Positions 49,401 to 60,571 of a stretch of DNA of 64,000 bases are shown here, piece after piece. Source of the stretch: Osmia lignaria lignaria (taxonomy: Eukaryota > Arthropoda > Insecta > Hymenoptera > Megachilidae). Under the pieces are notes generated by a model. That model ran no database searches. It was not told the DNA's origin and worked only from the letters and a program-made list of their open reading frames with translations. Numbering within the stretch: the stretch's first letter is position 1; the number at the start of each line of letters is the position of its first letter. The translations under genes were made by a program, and so were the position numbers. The stretch lies in NCBI RefSeq assembly GCF_051020975.1, contig NC_135037.1:9548001-9612000 (forward strand), read 5' to 3'.

Positions 49401-52400
49401 TTCAACTCGCTCTCCGTCGCGTCGACCAGTTCACGCTTATGGATTCGATATAATCTTATCTAAGCGGCAAGATACCGTGCGGTGGTTACGATAAAAGTGC
49501 GGTTCTCGTCTGCTCTTTAAACTGGCCGTTCTCCTTTCGACATCGATCTCGGGGACGATCGGCTCTACGATTCGTTTCGCAATTGTTCGACGTATTCAGT
49601 GGAAATCCTTTGTCGATCGGCGCGAAACGGTCTAACCGGAAGTCACGTGTGTTCGTGTCCCGTGCCACGCGTGACCATCCTCTTTTCTAGCTTCTCTGTC
49701 GTTACTCCCCCATTGTCTATTGATTGACGTACAATCCGGTAGGCTACGATTGCGAAATATTAAGCCGAGTAAGGAGTATAGTAGCCTAATTCGGGGTACT
49801 CGTCAATGAGACTGGTGTCTTTGATCTTGGATCAAAGAAGAATCCTCCCGGTGTTGATCGAGATTCCATTCAGGAATATGTATTTGCATACTCGAGTAAC
49901 GGAACACGCTCGGGCCCGTAATCGTCGGCTAGATAAAAAACGGAAACGCGGGAGGGTTGAACTACTTCTCGAAGTTGTTAAATTCTAATACGAGGATTCC
50001 CGAACGTGAAGATCGAAGAAGTTGCCGGCCACGGCGCGGCGCCGGGACAAGCAGGCCCCTAATTTGGGACTTTATCGTCTTGTTATCCTTGCACCTTACG
50101 ATGCTGACGACCGAGTCGAGCTCTCGGTGTCCCCCCGGTGTCACTGTGCTCGCCACCTTTTCGTCGATGGTCACAGAGGTTCGCTTTGGACCGAGAATGC
50201 ACCGATATGGCGTGTACGAGGAGAGAAAGAGAGAGCAACAATGAGAGGGAGGAAAGGGAATGGGGGAAAAAGAGAGAAATGTAGAGGGAAGAGGACACCG
50301 GGAGTACGAGGAACGGTGAGAGAGGGAAAGAAAGTTGAAGAGATAGTGGTAGGAGTGGGTGCCCGTGTGTCTCCTTGCCCCCACTTGGTGGTCACTCGGG
50401 CCCAGTGGGACCCGTTCCCCTCGTTCCTTAGCCAGCCCCGAGGCCAAGAACGCGCAGGGCCGTAGGCCCCAACCTCGGTACCGTCGGCTACTCTCGCGTA
50501 CCTTTTGCGGCGTTGCCGAGTCCTCTTTCGATCACTTGCTCCTCGCACTCTCGTTTCGACGAGAAGGAGCCCCGCTTTCGCATAAATTACCACTGCAAGC
50601 CTGTACGAACCATTTCGACGCGTCGCGTATGGGCGCACGCGCGCCCATGGCCCTTTCGTGTACGCGGGAGAATTGATTTGAGCGGAGCAAACGGAGGCGC
50701 GCTCGCGTAAATGTGTTCTACACTCTTCTAGCTAGTTTTCTTGCCCCGATTCAACCAGTTTTCTCGCGGACGAGAACGCGTGGTCGAGAGTGCAGCGTGG
50801 CGAAATTTATGGAGGACGGATCGTGTCACGAGATCCGGTGGCAGCACACACAGCTGCTCGCATCCAGCAGGTGTATTTGTGTGCTCGTTAACTCGTAATG
50901 GAGATTGCCACCTTAGATTCTCGACCACCCGTGTTTCCGTCGAATTCACCTCTCGTTCCCGAGTCGTACGCGTCAAGAGCCTGCCGCGTCAAACGAGTTC
51001 GTTCCCGAGATCCCTCTAAGCTCCCTGTACCCTGGAACGTCGATGACGACGACGACGACGACGTCGCGCGTTAAACGATGCAATTCTCGAGAGAAAAATC
51101 AGCGATCGTTCTTCGGAACCAGTATAATTCGCCTGGAGCTTGACCGCGACAGTCTCTTATTTGAATTTCTCGCTCGGTCGCGAACGGACCGGCTCGTAAA
51201 TTCGTGTGTCGAACGGGCGTCCTGCGCGTCGCGAACCCGCCGAGGCGCCCGAGAATTCGATTCCGTAAGAACGGATGTGTTGGCCAGCCTCTCGAATACT
51301 CCTTTCCGGACGGAAGGTCGTCGGACCGAAAATATCACGCGTGCACGCCCCGACGAATTCCTCGGCTAGTTTATTTCTTTCTGGAAATCACGCGTTTCTG
51401 CGTCGACGTTTGACTAAACATATACAGAAGGCAGAACGTTCGCCACCCTTCCCCATTTTTCTTTACCTCTATTCGTTTCTACGTTATGCCTACGGAGGTA
51501 CCCTTTACACCATCCATTTTCATGACAATCGGGTTTAGATCGTTTCACCGGACTGTCAAAACTTGGAAACCTTTGCCTACCTGTGCAGCGATAGTCCCTG
51601 AAGAAATTGTCCCGTCAGCGGGGTCTTATTGTTGCCCGAGCGACACCGATCTCTCCGATAGTCTCTGGATCGAGGCGTCGAAGGACGTCTTTTGCCATTT
51701 GCTATTGCAATCGGACGCTTGTTCGGTGCTAGAGATTCTCAGGCCGGTTAGTGCGTCGTTTTGGAGCACTCGAATGGTCGATGGATCTCGAACAATGGAC
51801 TGCGAGCGCCACTTAATCGATGGATCGACACTCGAAACCTTTTCTATTTCAATCGACCCACGAATCCACGCGTTTATCCTAAGACACGGGGAAGAAGCAT
51901 CAACCCCCTAGCCCGACATCATGTTCGAATTAAAAACTCATCAGCTACTTTGTCTTTATAGTTGACTCTCGCACCCATCACGCTCTCGCTTTCTTCTGAA
52001 TCTTCCGAAGGCGATCCCGGTTATCTCAGCTTTATCTCGTCCCATTACAATCTTAAAGTCTCGGCCATGAAAGCAGAGGGAGCGTGCGTGCTCCGCTTTC
52101 TCGCGTTATTACCGCGTTCCTCTCGTACTCTCCTTTTATCTTGATCTCTTCGGCGGAATACGGGGCGCGCGAACCTCGTAAAATTCTCGAAACGAGAAGC
52201 ATGATCGAGGGGCGCCAGCTTGGATTCCTCTCGCCCTCTGACCGGTTCGAAAACACGCGACCCTGTTTATTATATCCCAATCGCGATATTTTGCCGCGAG
52301 ACGACGCGACGGGTAGATTTACGTATGCACGCGAGGGAAAAGAATTGGTGGATTTTGGCAATGGTAAATGGTGTTTCGAAGCCTGCGAGGACTGGCCTTA

Positions 52401-55400
52401 GCAGCCTTGGTCGAAGCCAGGCGCTGGCACGGCACCCATTGTCCGCGCCGTCTCTTGTTACGAGACGAGACGAGCCGGTCAGAGGGACGAAGAGGATCAC
52501 TCGCGAGTGCGAACGAGAGGGAGAAGGAGAGGAGAGGAGAGGAGAGAGCCAGAGAGTGAGGCAACCAAGGCGGCGGTCAAACAGGCAGACCCAGGCTCCT
52601 TTCCTCCTCCGTTCTTTTCCTTCTTCTGCTTCTCTCCGTGCGCCTCCTCTTCGTCTTCTCTTTCTTTTGTTGCTTTCCTTCGCGCGGCTCTCTTGCCATG
52701 CCGGGGACCGTGCCCGAGTCAAAACCCACCTATGTGTGCCTGGCAAGGGCCCCCGGCAGTAGGTCTCTTGCCTCGAGGCCCATGGCCTCTCTTCTTCTTT
52801 CTCTTCCACCACCGACCCCGTCACCCTCTTTCTTCCTCCCTCTTCCTCGCGCGTTCATTCGATCGCAACGAGAAGAGGGCAGAGGCTGGAAAGCTCCTTC
52901 AGCCTGGGTCCAACTTGAGATCCCCCGGTCGAGCAAAGTTTTCGTGAGTCCGTCGCGACGATACCGATGACGGGACTTGAACATTTCTCGAGAGGTTTCA
53001 TTTTCGTGGGGTCCGCAGGAAATTTATGTCTGTCCAGAGAGAAAGAGAATGGTACGGGTGATTCTTCGGGGGTCCGTTTCAAGGATCTCCCTCGGTTGAA
53101 TTATGGAAATCGACTCGCCCGTTTGTGTTTTGTAATTTCACCGGAATAGCGTCGGGAGAGTCGTGTTTCTCAATGGCGAAGTTTCGAAATTTCAGCCGAG
53201 CTCGTTGCTCCTCTCGGAGGTACGCGTTTCGAGAGAGCACACAAATATCTCGTGGAAATCGTGTATCGAACGTTGGTCCTCCTGTATCTCTGATCGCGTT
53301 TGGAATCCAGACCGCATCGACGTCCATCCAGCAACAACAGCTTTTTGATTGCTTCGATCGGTGAAACGTGTGGCGTTGCTTGACGTTGCTCGGCGTTCTC
53401 TCGGATTCTAACCAGCTAGCACGTCGCCAGGCCTCGAGTACGTGACAGTGGGTCCGGCCTCGAAGCCTGTCAGGAATCTCCGGGACCCATTACGAGGGTG
53501 CGCCTACTTGCTGATCTTTTATACGACGAAAACCCGTTCCGTTGTCTCGGATCGGTCGGCGCACGTGCGCTTTTCCGAGCCCTTGTCTCCTCTGTCTTTT
53601 ACTCGCGAACGCCATCGCGCGGCAACTAGTTTCGCTCGTCCGCCTTTATATTATGCAAATTCTCAGCGAACGATAATGAGATTCCGTCCTCGCCTCGCCG
53701 ATAAATAATCGTCGGTCTAGCTTTCTAATGAAAATCACTGTCATCCTGGCGAAAATCGTACGCCGAACCTCTTAGAACTCTCCCATCGAACGATACGTCA
53801 TCGAGAGCTCCTCGAGATGTTTCCCTTCGTGTCCTATCGACCGGAAGACGGACGTTTTCCCGGGAAATTTATCGTAAAGTTAAACAGCAGTCGGTAACCA
53901 CGAGGACATGGCACTTGTTGCACAAAGCGTGTCTGCAGACGAAATTTCGGGGTCCTTTCGCTCGGTAGTTCCTCGTACACGGACCTCCCGCGTCGAGGGT
54001 CACCAGGTTACACGTTGCCATGCATTCTCGTTTCGCCGTTTTACCGAAATCGTCTCCTCCGTAAGAAACCCGACTCCTGGATTTCTCGGAGCCATTCGCC
54101 TGGTCCTCTCCTTTTCCTACGGCCTAATCTGATCCGCCCGGATATTCTGGTAAAAAGATACGAACCGCGAACTGCGATCTCGTGGACGCGGTGAAATCAT
54201 GGGTAGACTTGGAGTTTTCCTCTCGAGGAAGGGAACGACGATGGTACGGGGCCACTGTTCGTTCCCAAGGAGCGTGACTAAGAGCGATGTCATAGGTTTT
54301 CACCGGACAATCGTCGGAGAAAATTGCTCGGCGCAAACAAGCGGGCATCTGCGGCCAAGACGAGGCACTTGTTGCACAAAGGGTATATATCGGGGGACGA
54401 AAATTCTTGGCCGTGGTAACCTCTCTCTACCCTTCGATTTCCCTTGCTTCAGGCCCCCTGTGTCGAGGGGTCACGAAACGTCCCTGGACGAGAGGCACAA
54501 GTACGGATTTCTATTGACACAGGCCAATAGGGCCTGGCCTCTGGACTCCGCAGGAATCTCTACGATCCTTTCTGGACGTCCACGATCGAGGGAGGGGGTG
54601 CCGTAATCCTTGGCCTTTTTTTTTCTTCATCGATGCCTCGGTTTCTCCCTTGGGAGACGAGAGAGCCTGATAAATCTGCGAGGATTCAGTCCTCGGGAAA
54701 TCGTATTCTTGGCACGCATCGAATCATAGAATTAATTCCAGTCGGAGGAAAGTTTCTTTTCTTTGGATAAAATGAAGGATGAAAATTCATAGTTTAGAAT
54801 GTGTTCTTGGTATTCGCCCTCACGCGTAAGGACTTTCTTCTACATATCTTTCTTAGAAGAAAAATGTCCCACGAGAACAGAGATATTTTTGGGAATCTTT
54901 TAATGCAGCAATAACAAAAATTGGAGGGTACATTAAATTTCAGTTTCACTTTCCTGTTTTTTGTTATTCAAGTTTCACGGGTCTAAAAGGAAGAAAAAAT
55001 TACAAAGTGTCCGAGTTCGGTTATGCGAATTTGAGAACCACCGGGTTGCGGTGCAGTGTCGGCAGGTCGGTAGGTAGGCATATAGCGTTGATGGACCAGA
55101 GCTAATCTAAAAATCGCCGGAACTTCACAATTATAGTAATTTACCAGCCGACAACAAGCTGTACACACAAGCTTGCCCTGTAATGGCATTAACGGCACGC
55201 TCTTTCGCTCCCGTGTCCTTTTTAGCCGGAATCCAGGCCCGATTCGGGGCTGAAAATCGACCGGGGGTCGACTTCTTTTACGATCACACATTCGCCAAGG
55301 TGTCGTCGCGTCTCCGGTCTCGTGTTTAGTCGCGCGTTTCGGAGCACGTGAAATATTCTCGAGCTTCTTCGATTCTTTTATCCGTCTCGAGTTTGTGTCG

Positions 55401-58400
55401 TGATCACAAACGAAGTCTGCCTCGTTACCGAACCTCGCGATCATCATTGTCGCCCCTCTTGCCGCGAGATCGCGAAAAGAGGTGAAAAAGGAAAAGGGCG
55501 GGAAAAAATGGGAGAAAGAGAACGGGACAGGATATAGAGGTTTATCGTTTGTCACAGAGGCTCGGAGCCATCGTTTTTTTTTCCCTCCATCAAACGAAAA
55601 ATCATCCACGGTCGCAGACAATGCACTCGCGAGTACTCGGCTCGAAATCGAGGGCACTCATCACATGCAAATCCATAATAATCTCTTCGCGGCTTCCGCT
55701 CTTTGCCTCCTCTGTTCTAATGGTGCCTTTCCAAGAATCGTCGATGCAGAACCACGGGTTACCATTCCGGACCCGTGTTGGATATTGTTTAAGAACCCGT
55801 ACATATCCCAGAGCCTCTGGGTGCGCTGTGGTTTTCTCTGCTACGCTGCTTCCGGTCGAGATACCCGATGGACGCGTTTCTCGAAAATTGCGTTCCCTCC
55901 TCTATCCTTGTTATTTGCCACTGTTTCGTTGTTTATCATTTCTAGGAGATCCAACGCTGTTATTGTATAATGAGTCTCAAAGGGAACGTAGTTCAGAGAA
56001 TTATTTTTTTTAGATTTGTTAGAGGAATTTTTTTTTTAAATTCGCTAGAGTAGTTACAGGAATAGGGTATTAACCCCTTGGACCATCCTGTGCACAAATA
56101 TTTTTGAAACGATATTTAAATTTTGCAAATGAATTTCTCTATATCATAATCAAATAATGAAAGCGCGAAAGAGTTAAGTAGTATCTACCGGTTCGAATCG
56201 CAAAAAATCTTGGTCTCGTTCGTTCGGTTCGGCGAACGTGTGACGAGGTCTCGGTGCATTGTGTGCCCGGGGGTATCTATAATTACCGTCCCGAAGTATT
56301 ATTCCAACAAGACTGCGAGGTAAACAAACCCGTGCAGCAGAGGGAAGGAAGAGGAGTAGATGGGAGGCGAGACGAGAGAACACGGCCACGAACTTGCAGT
56401 TGTCTGTCGGTATAGCTCCGCGTGGAAGGCCGATGGAACGCAGCAGGACGAGCGGAGGAGGAGGCATGCTGATCGTGATGGAAAGGATGCGGTTGGAACC
56501 CGGGGTTCGTGGGGCAAGGGAGAGTGGACCGAGCTGGCAATAAACTTTGGCGCGAGGAGTGTGGCGCACATGTGCATCGCTCAGGATATGCATTCGAAAA
56601 GAGAAAAGAGAGAAGCGCACTTTGCCCGCGAAACAACGCTTCCTTTTTCCTGCTGCACCGGCGAATTTTCCAGTCGTTCATCGTCGCTTTATTTCTACTT
56701 TGATCGATCGATCGTATTTATTATAAATTGTACCAGCAATTTTACACGACACCCCGAGTAGTGCATACATTTTCAGTAACAAAACAAATAGAAGTCGAAG
56801 GAAAAAAGAAACCGTGCTCGTCCAGTTAGTTAGCTGTCGTCAGCTGTTCAGACTCATCGGTTCGAGGACAATTTCGAAGACAGAGCTTGCGCCCGTCTCG
56901 TGGTAACCGCGATCATCGGTTCCAATAAAATCGAGAGTTTACGGGTTGCCGGGAGGGGATCCAGGACAAATTCGCGAAAGATTTAGCGACGTTTTATCGC
57001 GAGTCGAGTCGTTGCCGAACGTACCGTCGCGGCTGCTCGTAAACGGATAAAACTTTCATTAAATGCAAAGCCTATTTGCTCTGGCGATCAGCGAGTCGGC
57101 GTCGGCGACGAGGTTCCTTCTCGCGCGAGTCGCTTTTCATCGAGTCTACGTGGCCGTGATAAAACGAGAATCCGGCACGATTCCGACGAAACTGTTCTCT
57201 GGCCGCGTACAAGCGCGCGTGCTTGTCGCGTTATTTATAGAGTCGCGTAGCTGACAATTTAATCGTCCGCAGTCGTGTGAATTGCGCCGATCCGTACGGT
57301 CGACTCGCGCGTGTTCGCGTCTTAATAAGTTGGAGCAGAACACGAGATGCCGGCCGCTCCTCTTCGCTTGCGCGCTGGAAAAGGTCAACGGTCTCGCGTC
57401 GAGGGACGATCGAGATCATCTCTTCGCGGACGGACGGCACTCGAACCAACGAAGAATTAACTCTTTCATGGTCGACGATGCGAGCTCGCGTTTAACGCGG
57501 CTGTGACCGCGTGTGCTGCCGAAGTATTAATTAAACGAGCGGCTATCCGCCGCGTGAAACGACTGATTTATCACCGTTTACCGCTACCCTGCCTCTTCGA
57601 TCGCGTTGCTTTTCTCTCGCGGATCGTCGCATGCTTTACAACTTATTTACAACTTATTTATGGTGGTCCCGGTTGGCGAGTGTTAAATTTTGATTTGATG
57701 AAATTTTTGTAAAATGGTACCGCAAAGAAGAATTCGCTACCGCGGTGATACTTTCTGCCCATAAAATAATGGCGTTGCCGATCACCTAAAGATCCTCGTT
57801 GGCGAGAACGATAAGATCTAGCCGGGCGGAGTGGAAGAAGGAACGGTTCGACGATGCTAACTGGAGGGCTCAGTCGGTCGAGATCGAGAGGCGATGCTTA
57901 TCAGTTCGAATCCTGAAAGCAGGTTTCTGCCTGTTGAAACGATCGAGTTTCGCGGAACGGACGAACTCGTGCGATTCTCCAGCGGATGGGATCCGCCTTC
58001 GACATCGGGACAGCAGGATCCGAGGCGCTGGCTGCCTGCTGCCTGCTGCCGGCAGCTCCGAGAGGAGAGAGATGATCGGTATCGGTTCTTCGAGTCCTTC
58101 GTGCGGATTCTTGTTGCTCGCCGCGATCCAGTTTCGCGGAACGGATAAACTCGAAAGGTTTCTTCGGCATCGGTATATATCCATCGTGTGGATACGTTAA
58201 AGGACAGAAGGAGGGTGGTGATGGTCACGGTGAACGAGGGATAAGAGGAACGAGCTAGTTTCTCGGGGCAACTTTTCCGCCGTGTTGTATGTAGGTACTC
58301 GCGAATTAAAAGCATTAAGCGAAACTGGTTTAATGGAGACGCGAAATGGGTGGAGAGGACAGGATGGTTTCTACCGATTGGGAGGAAGCGTCGTACTGCA

Positions 58401-58945
58401 TGGCGTGCGAACAGCTGCGTCTAATTGCCAAGGGGAGCTCGTTTACGCAGGATTATTCGAACAGTATTTAAACGCGAGTCTGGCGAATAAGCGTGCGAGA
58501 ATAAATGTCGATAGAAGAGGCGATAAGAAGGAAGATCGTTCCGGATTTCGCGCTTGCCAACCAGTCCCGATTCGACTTCTTCCCAATGGCCAACGGCTTA
58601 CGGTCAATGCAAACTTTATTTCTTCTTAGTCGTTTCATCTCGAGAATTATTGAATCGTGAGTCATAAAGGAGCAGCACCGGAGAATGTCAAATATTTTTT
58701 TCCAATTTTTTATCATACCAAAATATGTACTTAGAATGGAATATTTTTGAATGGGGAAAAAGTTGATTAAACAAGGAAATATTATAATTGTAATTGACGA
58801 GTCAGACGTACTCACCTGTTTCTTTTTTATTTGTCGAACAGGTAAGGTGGACCCGACGCCGCATACCTCGTCGTTCAACATGGGCTACCTCGTTTCGCCG
58901 TACCCCTACCCCAATGGCGCCGGAGGACCCATTCCTGTGTCTATG
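37042..58945 (+). CDS. pan: TCF/LEF transcription factor (pangolin), first three coding exons
   Basis: This gene encodes the HMG-box factor that binds Armadillo/beta-catenin and executes Wnt signalling in the nucleus. Coding exons are 37042-37191, 37318-37396 and 58842-58945, with phases 0, 1 and 0 in agreement, giving 111 residues. Residues 1-50 are the beta-catenin-binding domain: GGGDDLGSEDEVKVFKDEGE, then SSENLTEEKSSLIDLTESE, nearly the same as other TCF proteins. Exon 2 reads EKGSLAGGSYATTGKASARS and ends DLSPVFG. Exon 3 reads KVDPTPHTSSFNMGYLVSPY and ends in PNGAGGPIPVSM, the insect TCF linker. The start is chosen because MPHVSSSGGGDDL matches the family N-terminus exactly. The HMG box and C-clamp are beyond the window. 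The 21.4 kb second intron is the largest in the window. Confidence 0.95.
37318..37396 (+). CDS. pan: pan exon 2: Ser/Gly linker
   Basis: A 79 bp exon after the acceptor tgtgttacag and before the strong donor gtaagtcc. It enters in phase 0 and leaves in phase 1, joining exactly to the exon at 58842. EKGSL directly continues the TCF N-terminal domain, and SPVFG is the usual exon end. Confidence 0.9.
43285..43306. repeat. GA dinucleotide microsatellite
   Basis: A short agagag run in the second pan intron; a longer CT run follows at 43410-43447. Confidence 0.85.
43410..43447. repeat. CT dinucleotide microsatellite
   Basis: About 18 consecutive ct units, slightly interrupted at the start. It gives Ser/Leu-only frames. 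Confidence 0.9.
46600..46640. repeat. gaaa microsatellite
   Basis: Tandem gaaa units with g interruptions in the second pan intron. They create Lys/Glu/Arg-rich frames on the plus strand. Confidence 0.8.
49818..49838. promoter_or_regulatory. palindromic pair of TCF/Pangolin binding motifs
   Basis: TCTTTGATC (49818-49826), a three-base centre ttg, and GATCAAAGA (49830-49838) form a perfect inverted repeat with 9 bp arms. Each arm contains CTTTGATC, the core HMG-box site of TCF proteins. It sits in the intron of the gene that encodes such a protein. Binding and function are inferred, not shown. Confidence 0.4.
51040..51063. repeat. GAC trinucleotide microsatellite
   Basis: About seven gac units in the second pan intron. 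Confidence 0.85.
53910..54381. repeat. pair of diverged direct repeats with an 18-bp identical core
   Basis: GGCACTTGTTGCACAAAG occurs at 53910-53927 and again at 54364-54381. Weaker similarity follows each copy: gacgaaa-ttc, then gtcgaggg-tcac about 70-90 bases later. This suggests duplicated units of about 110 bp. Confidence 0.55.
57946..58153. repeat. pair of diverged direct repeats with a 16-bp identical core
   Basis: AGTTTCGCGGAACGGA occurs at 57946-57961 and 58130-58145. Each is followed, after two differing bases, by AACTCG, and each is preceded by loosely similar sequence. The repeat accounts for matching peptides in unrelated frames here. Confidence 0.55.
58842..58945 (+). CDS. pan: pan exon 3: TCF linker (GYLVSPYPYPNG)
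   Basis: The acceptor atttgtcgaacag and the donor gtgagtgt flank 104 bp in the required phase. The peptide NMGYLVSPYPYPNGAGGPIP is typical of insect TCF upstream of the Groucho-binding linker. Its internal Met could in principle start a protein lacking the beta-catenin-binding domain. Confidence 0.93.
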
Positions 58946-60547
58946 GTGAGTGTTTGTCATTTTATTGTTTCCCGTATCGTTTTACCTGTTCGAGAAAAGA
59001 GCTCAAGGACAACGGCGAACATGTCCGTGGGTTTCAAGGTCTATGCTACCTTCCAAACTCCTATACTTTTTAAACCCTTTAACCGAAACTTTGACAACGA
59101 CGAATTCTGTCCTTGGCTGTACATACACTCGATTTCGCTAGCAAAATCAAGGAAGAATCAAGCAGGCCGTGTCGCGTCTCTTTTGTTCGTCAGCGTGCAA
59201 GTTGGAGGCGGTTCTGGTCCGCGCCCTTTGAGAATCGCGATTCCCCTATTGATTTATGGTGGCTACAAATTGGATCCACGATTTATTTACGAGCAAACGT
59301 TGGCGCGCTCGCGGGACCGATGATAAAGTGTTGCTCGAAACGGCACTTTAGAATTGTTTCTCCTTCCGCGACGCTCGTTGCCCGCCACGTTTAAACAATT
59401 AATCGCGTGTCGGTGGTGCTATGCCATTCTTAGATTGCTGGAAATTCAATTTTTCATATATAATTCCTGTTTGCGTGCAGCGAGAAATTAATGGATCTGG
59501 TATCCAGAGGAAAAGCAAAAGTGCAGTTGGCGCTATTAGCGATTACGCGAATGGAATCTGTCTGTGCGTGAAATCGTTCCTGTTCGAGAGAGCTCGTTTC
59601 GCGAACGATTTACAATAGCGATTTAACGAGGGATCCGCGTTCAAATAGAAAAGGTATGACTCGGTGGGGAGGGGTTAAAAAAACCGCATCGATGGGGTAA
59701 AATCAAGAGGACACACACACGCCGTCTCTCTCGCGCTCTTTGGCAACGGGATGAATGAAATTTGCAGATTCGCTGGTACGCACGTGTCGCGAGTGGCATT
59801 GTTGCGCCGAATGGCGAGGTGTGCGTGCGCGAGTTTGCACAGACGGCTAATTCGACCGCGGCGAAGCATGACGTCGCTAAATAATGGACAAAATTGGGTC
59901 GATTCGGTGTTAAAAAGAGCGTGACACGGCAGATTCTGCGTTTTCTGCCCGACCGAGCGCTGCCCGCAAACTCGTTTCCGAGAGGCTCGTCGATTCTTCA
60001 CGCTCGCACAGCCGACACCGCGAGACGAACATTAATTTTCCGCGACTCGCAACTCCACTACGGTGCCGGGTATCGATCATCCTCCACGTCGGGTAGCTGT
60101 CTCAGAAAATTGACGAACCGTGAAAATTATGAAATTGTATATGTATATACCGAGGGGTTGTTTTTGAAAATAGCGACCTAAATTAAACCTAACAAAAATG
60201 GAATAACAGCCCATCATTTGCTGTACTAACTTAAATTAGGTAAAAACTTGTACGTTGAAAGTTAGCGATTTAGCAGGGAAAATAATCAGTCGATAGTGGC
60301 ATGAAGGCGAAATAGGCAGTGCACCCTTTCCTTAATTTTCTAATGGAATCGCGCCCAAGTGGTTGGCGGACTGGTAATGAGCCGTAAATAAAATTAGACC
60401 GAGTGAAGGATCGCGTGACGTAGCTAAGAACTCAAGAGTGCCTATTGAGCTCTCTTCAACTGCTCGGAACTTGATGAACCACCGGCCTACCCAGCGATGG
60501 TCAGCAACGCTTCCGACTCGCTGGCGGTTCTCGCTCTTTCTCTCTTT

Positions 60548-60571
60548 CCATCTCTCTCTCTCTCTCTCTCC
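60548..60571. repeat. CT microsatellite
   Basis: A run of tctc units in the third pan intron. Confidence 0.8.

Larger units (their letters stand above)
37397..58841. other. pan intron 2 (21.4 kb)
   Basis: Non-coding. It contains AT-rich stretches, GA/CT microsatellites, and a more CG-rich part at about 50-58 kb where many long chance frames occur. TCF-like motifs lie at 37521, 43101, 48321 and, as a palindrome, at 49818-49838. Diverged direct repeats lie at 53910/54364 and 57946/58130. I find no independent gene, tRNA or transposase. Confidence 0.7.

Noticed and set aside
52220..52824. Overlapping 180-184 codon frames on both strands
   Set aside because: Arg/Glu-rich against Ser/Leu-rich frames from a GA-rich stretch; both cannot be genes and neither has a domain.
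54983..55657. 224-codon open frame, minus strand
   Set aside because: The longest minus-strand frame, but the composition is mixed and no family is recognisable. The opposite strand is also open over much of it, as expected in CG-rich introns. Transcript evidence would be needed to reconsider it.
57895..57920. tRNA T-arm-like sequence (tcagttcgaatcctga)
   Set aside because: Only four pairs with an eight-base loop and no matching acceptor, D or anticodon arms around it.
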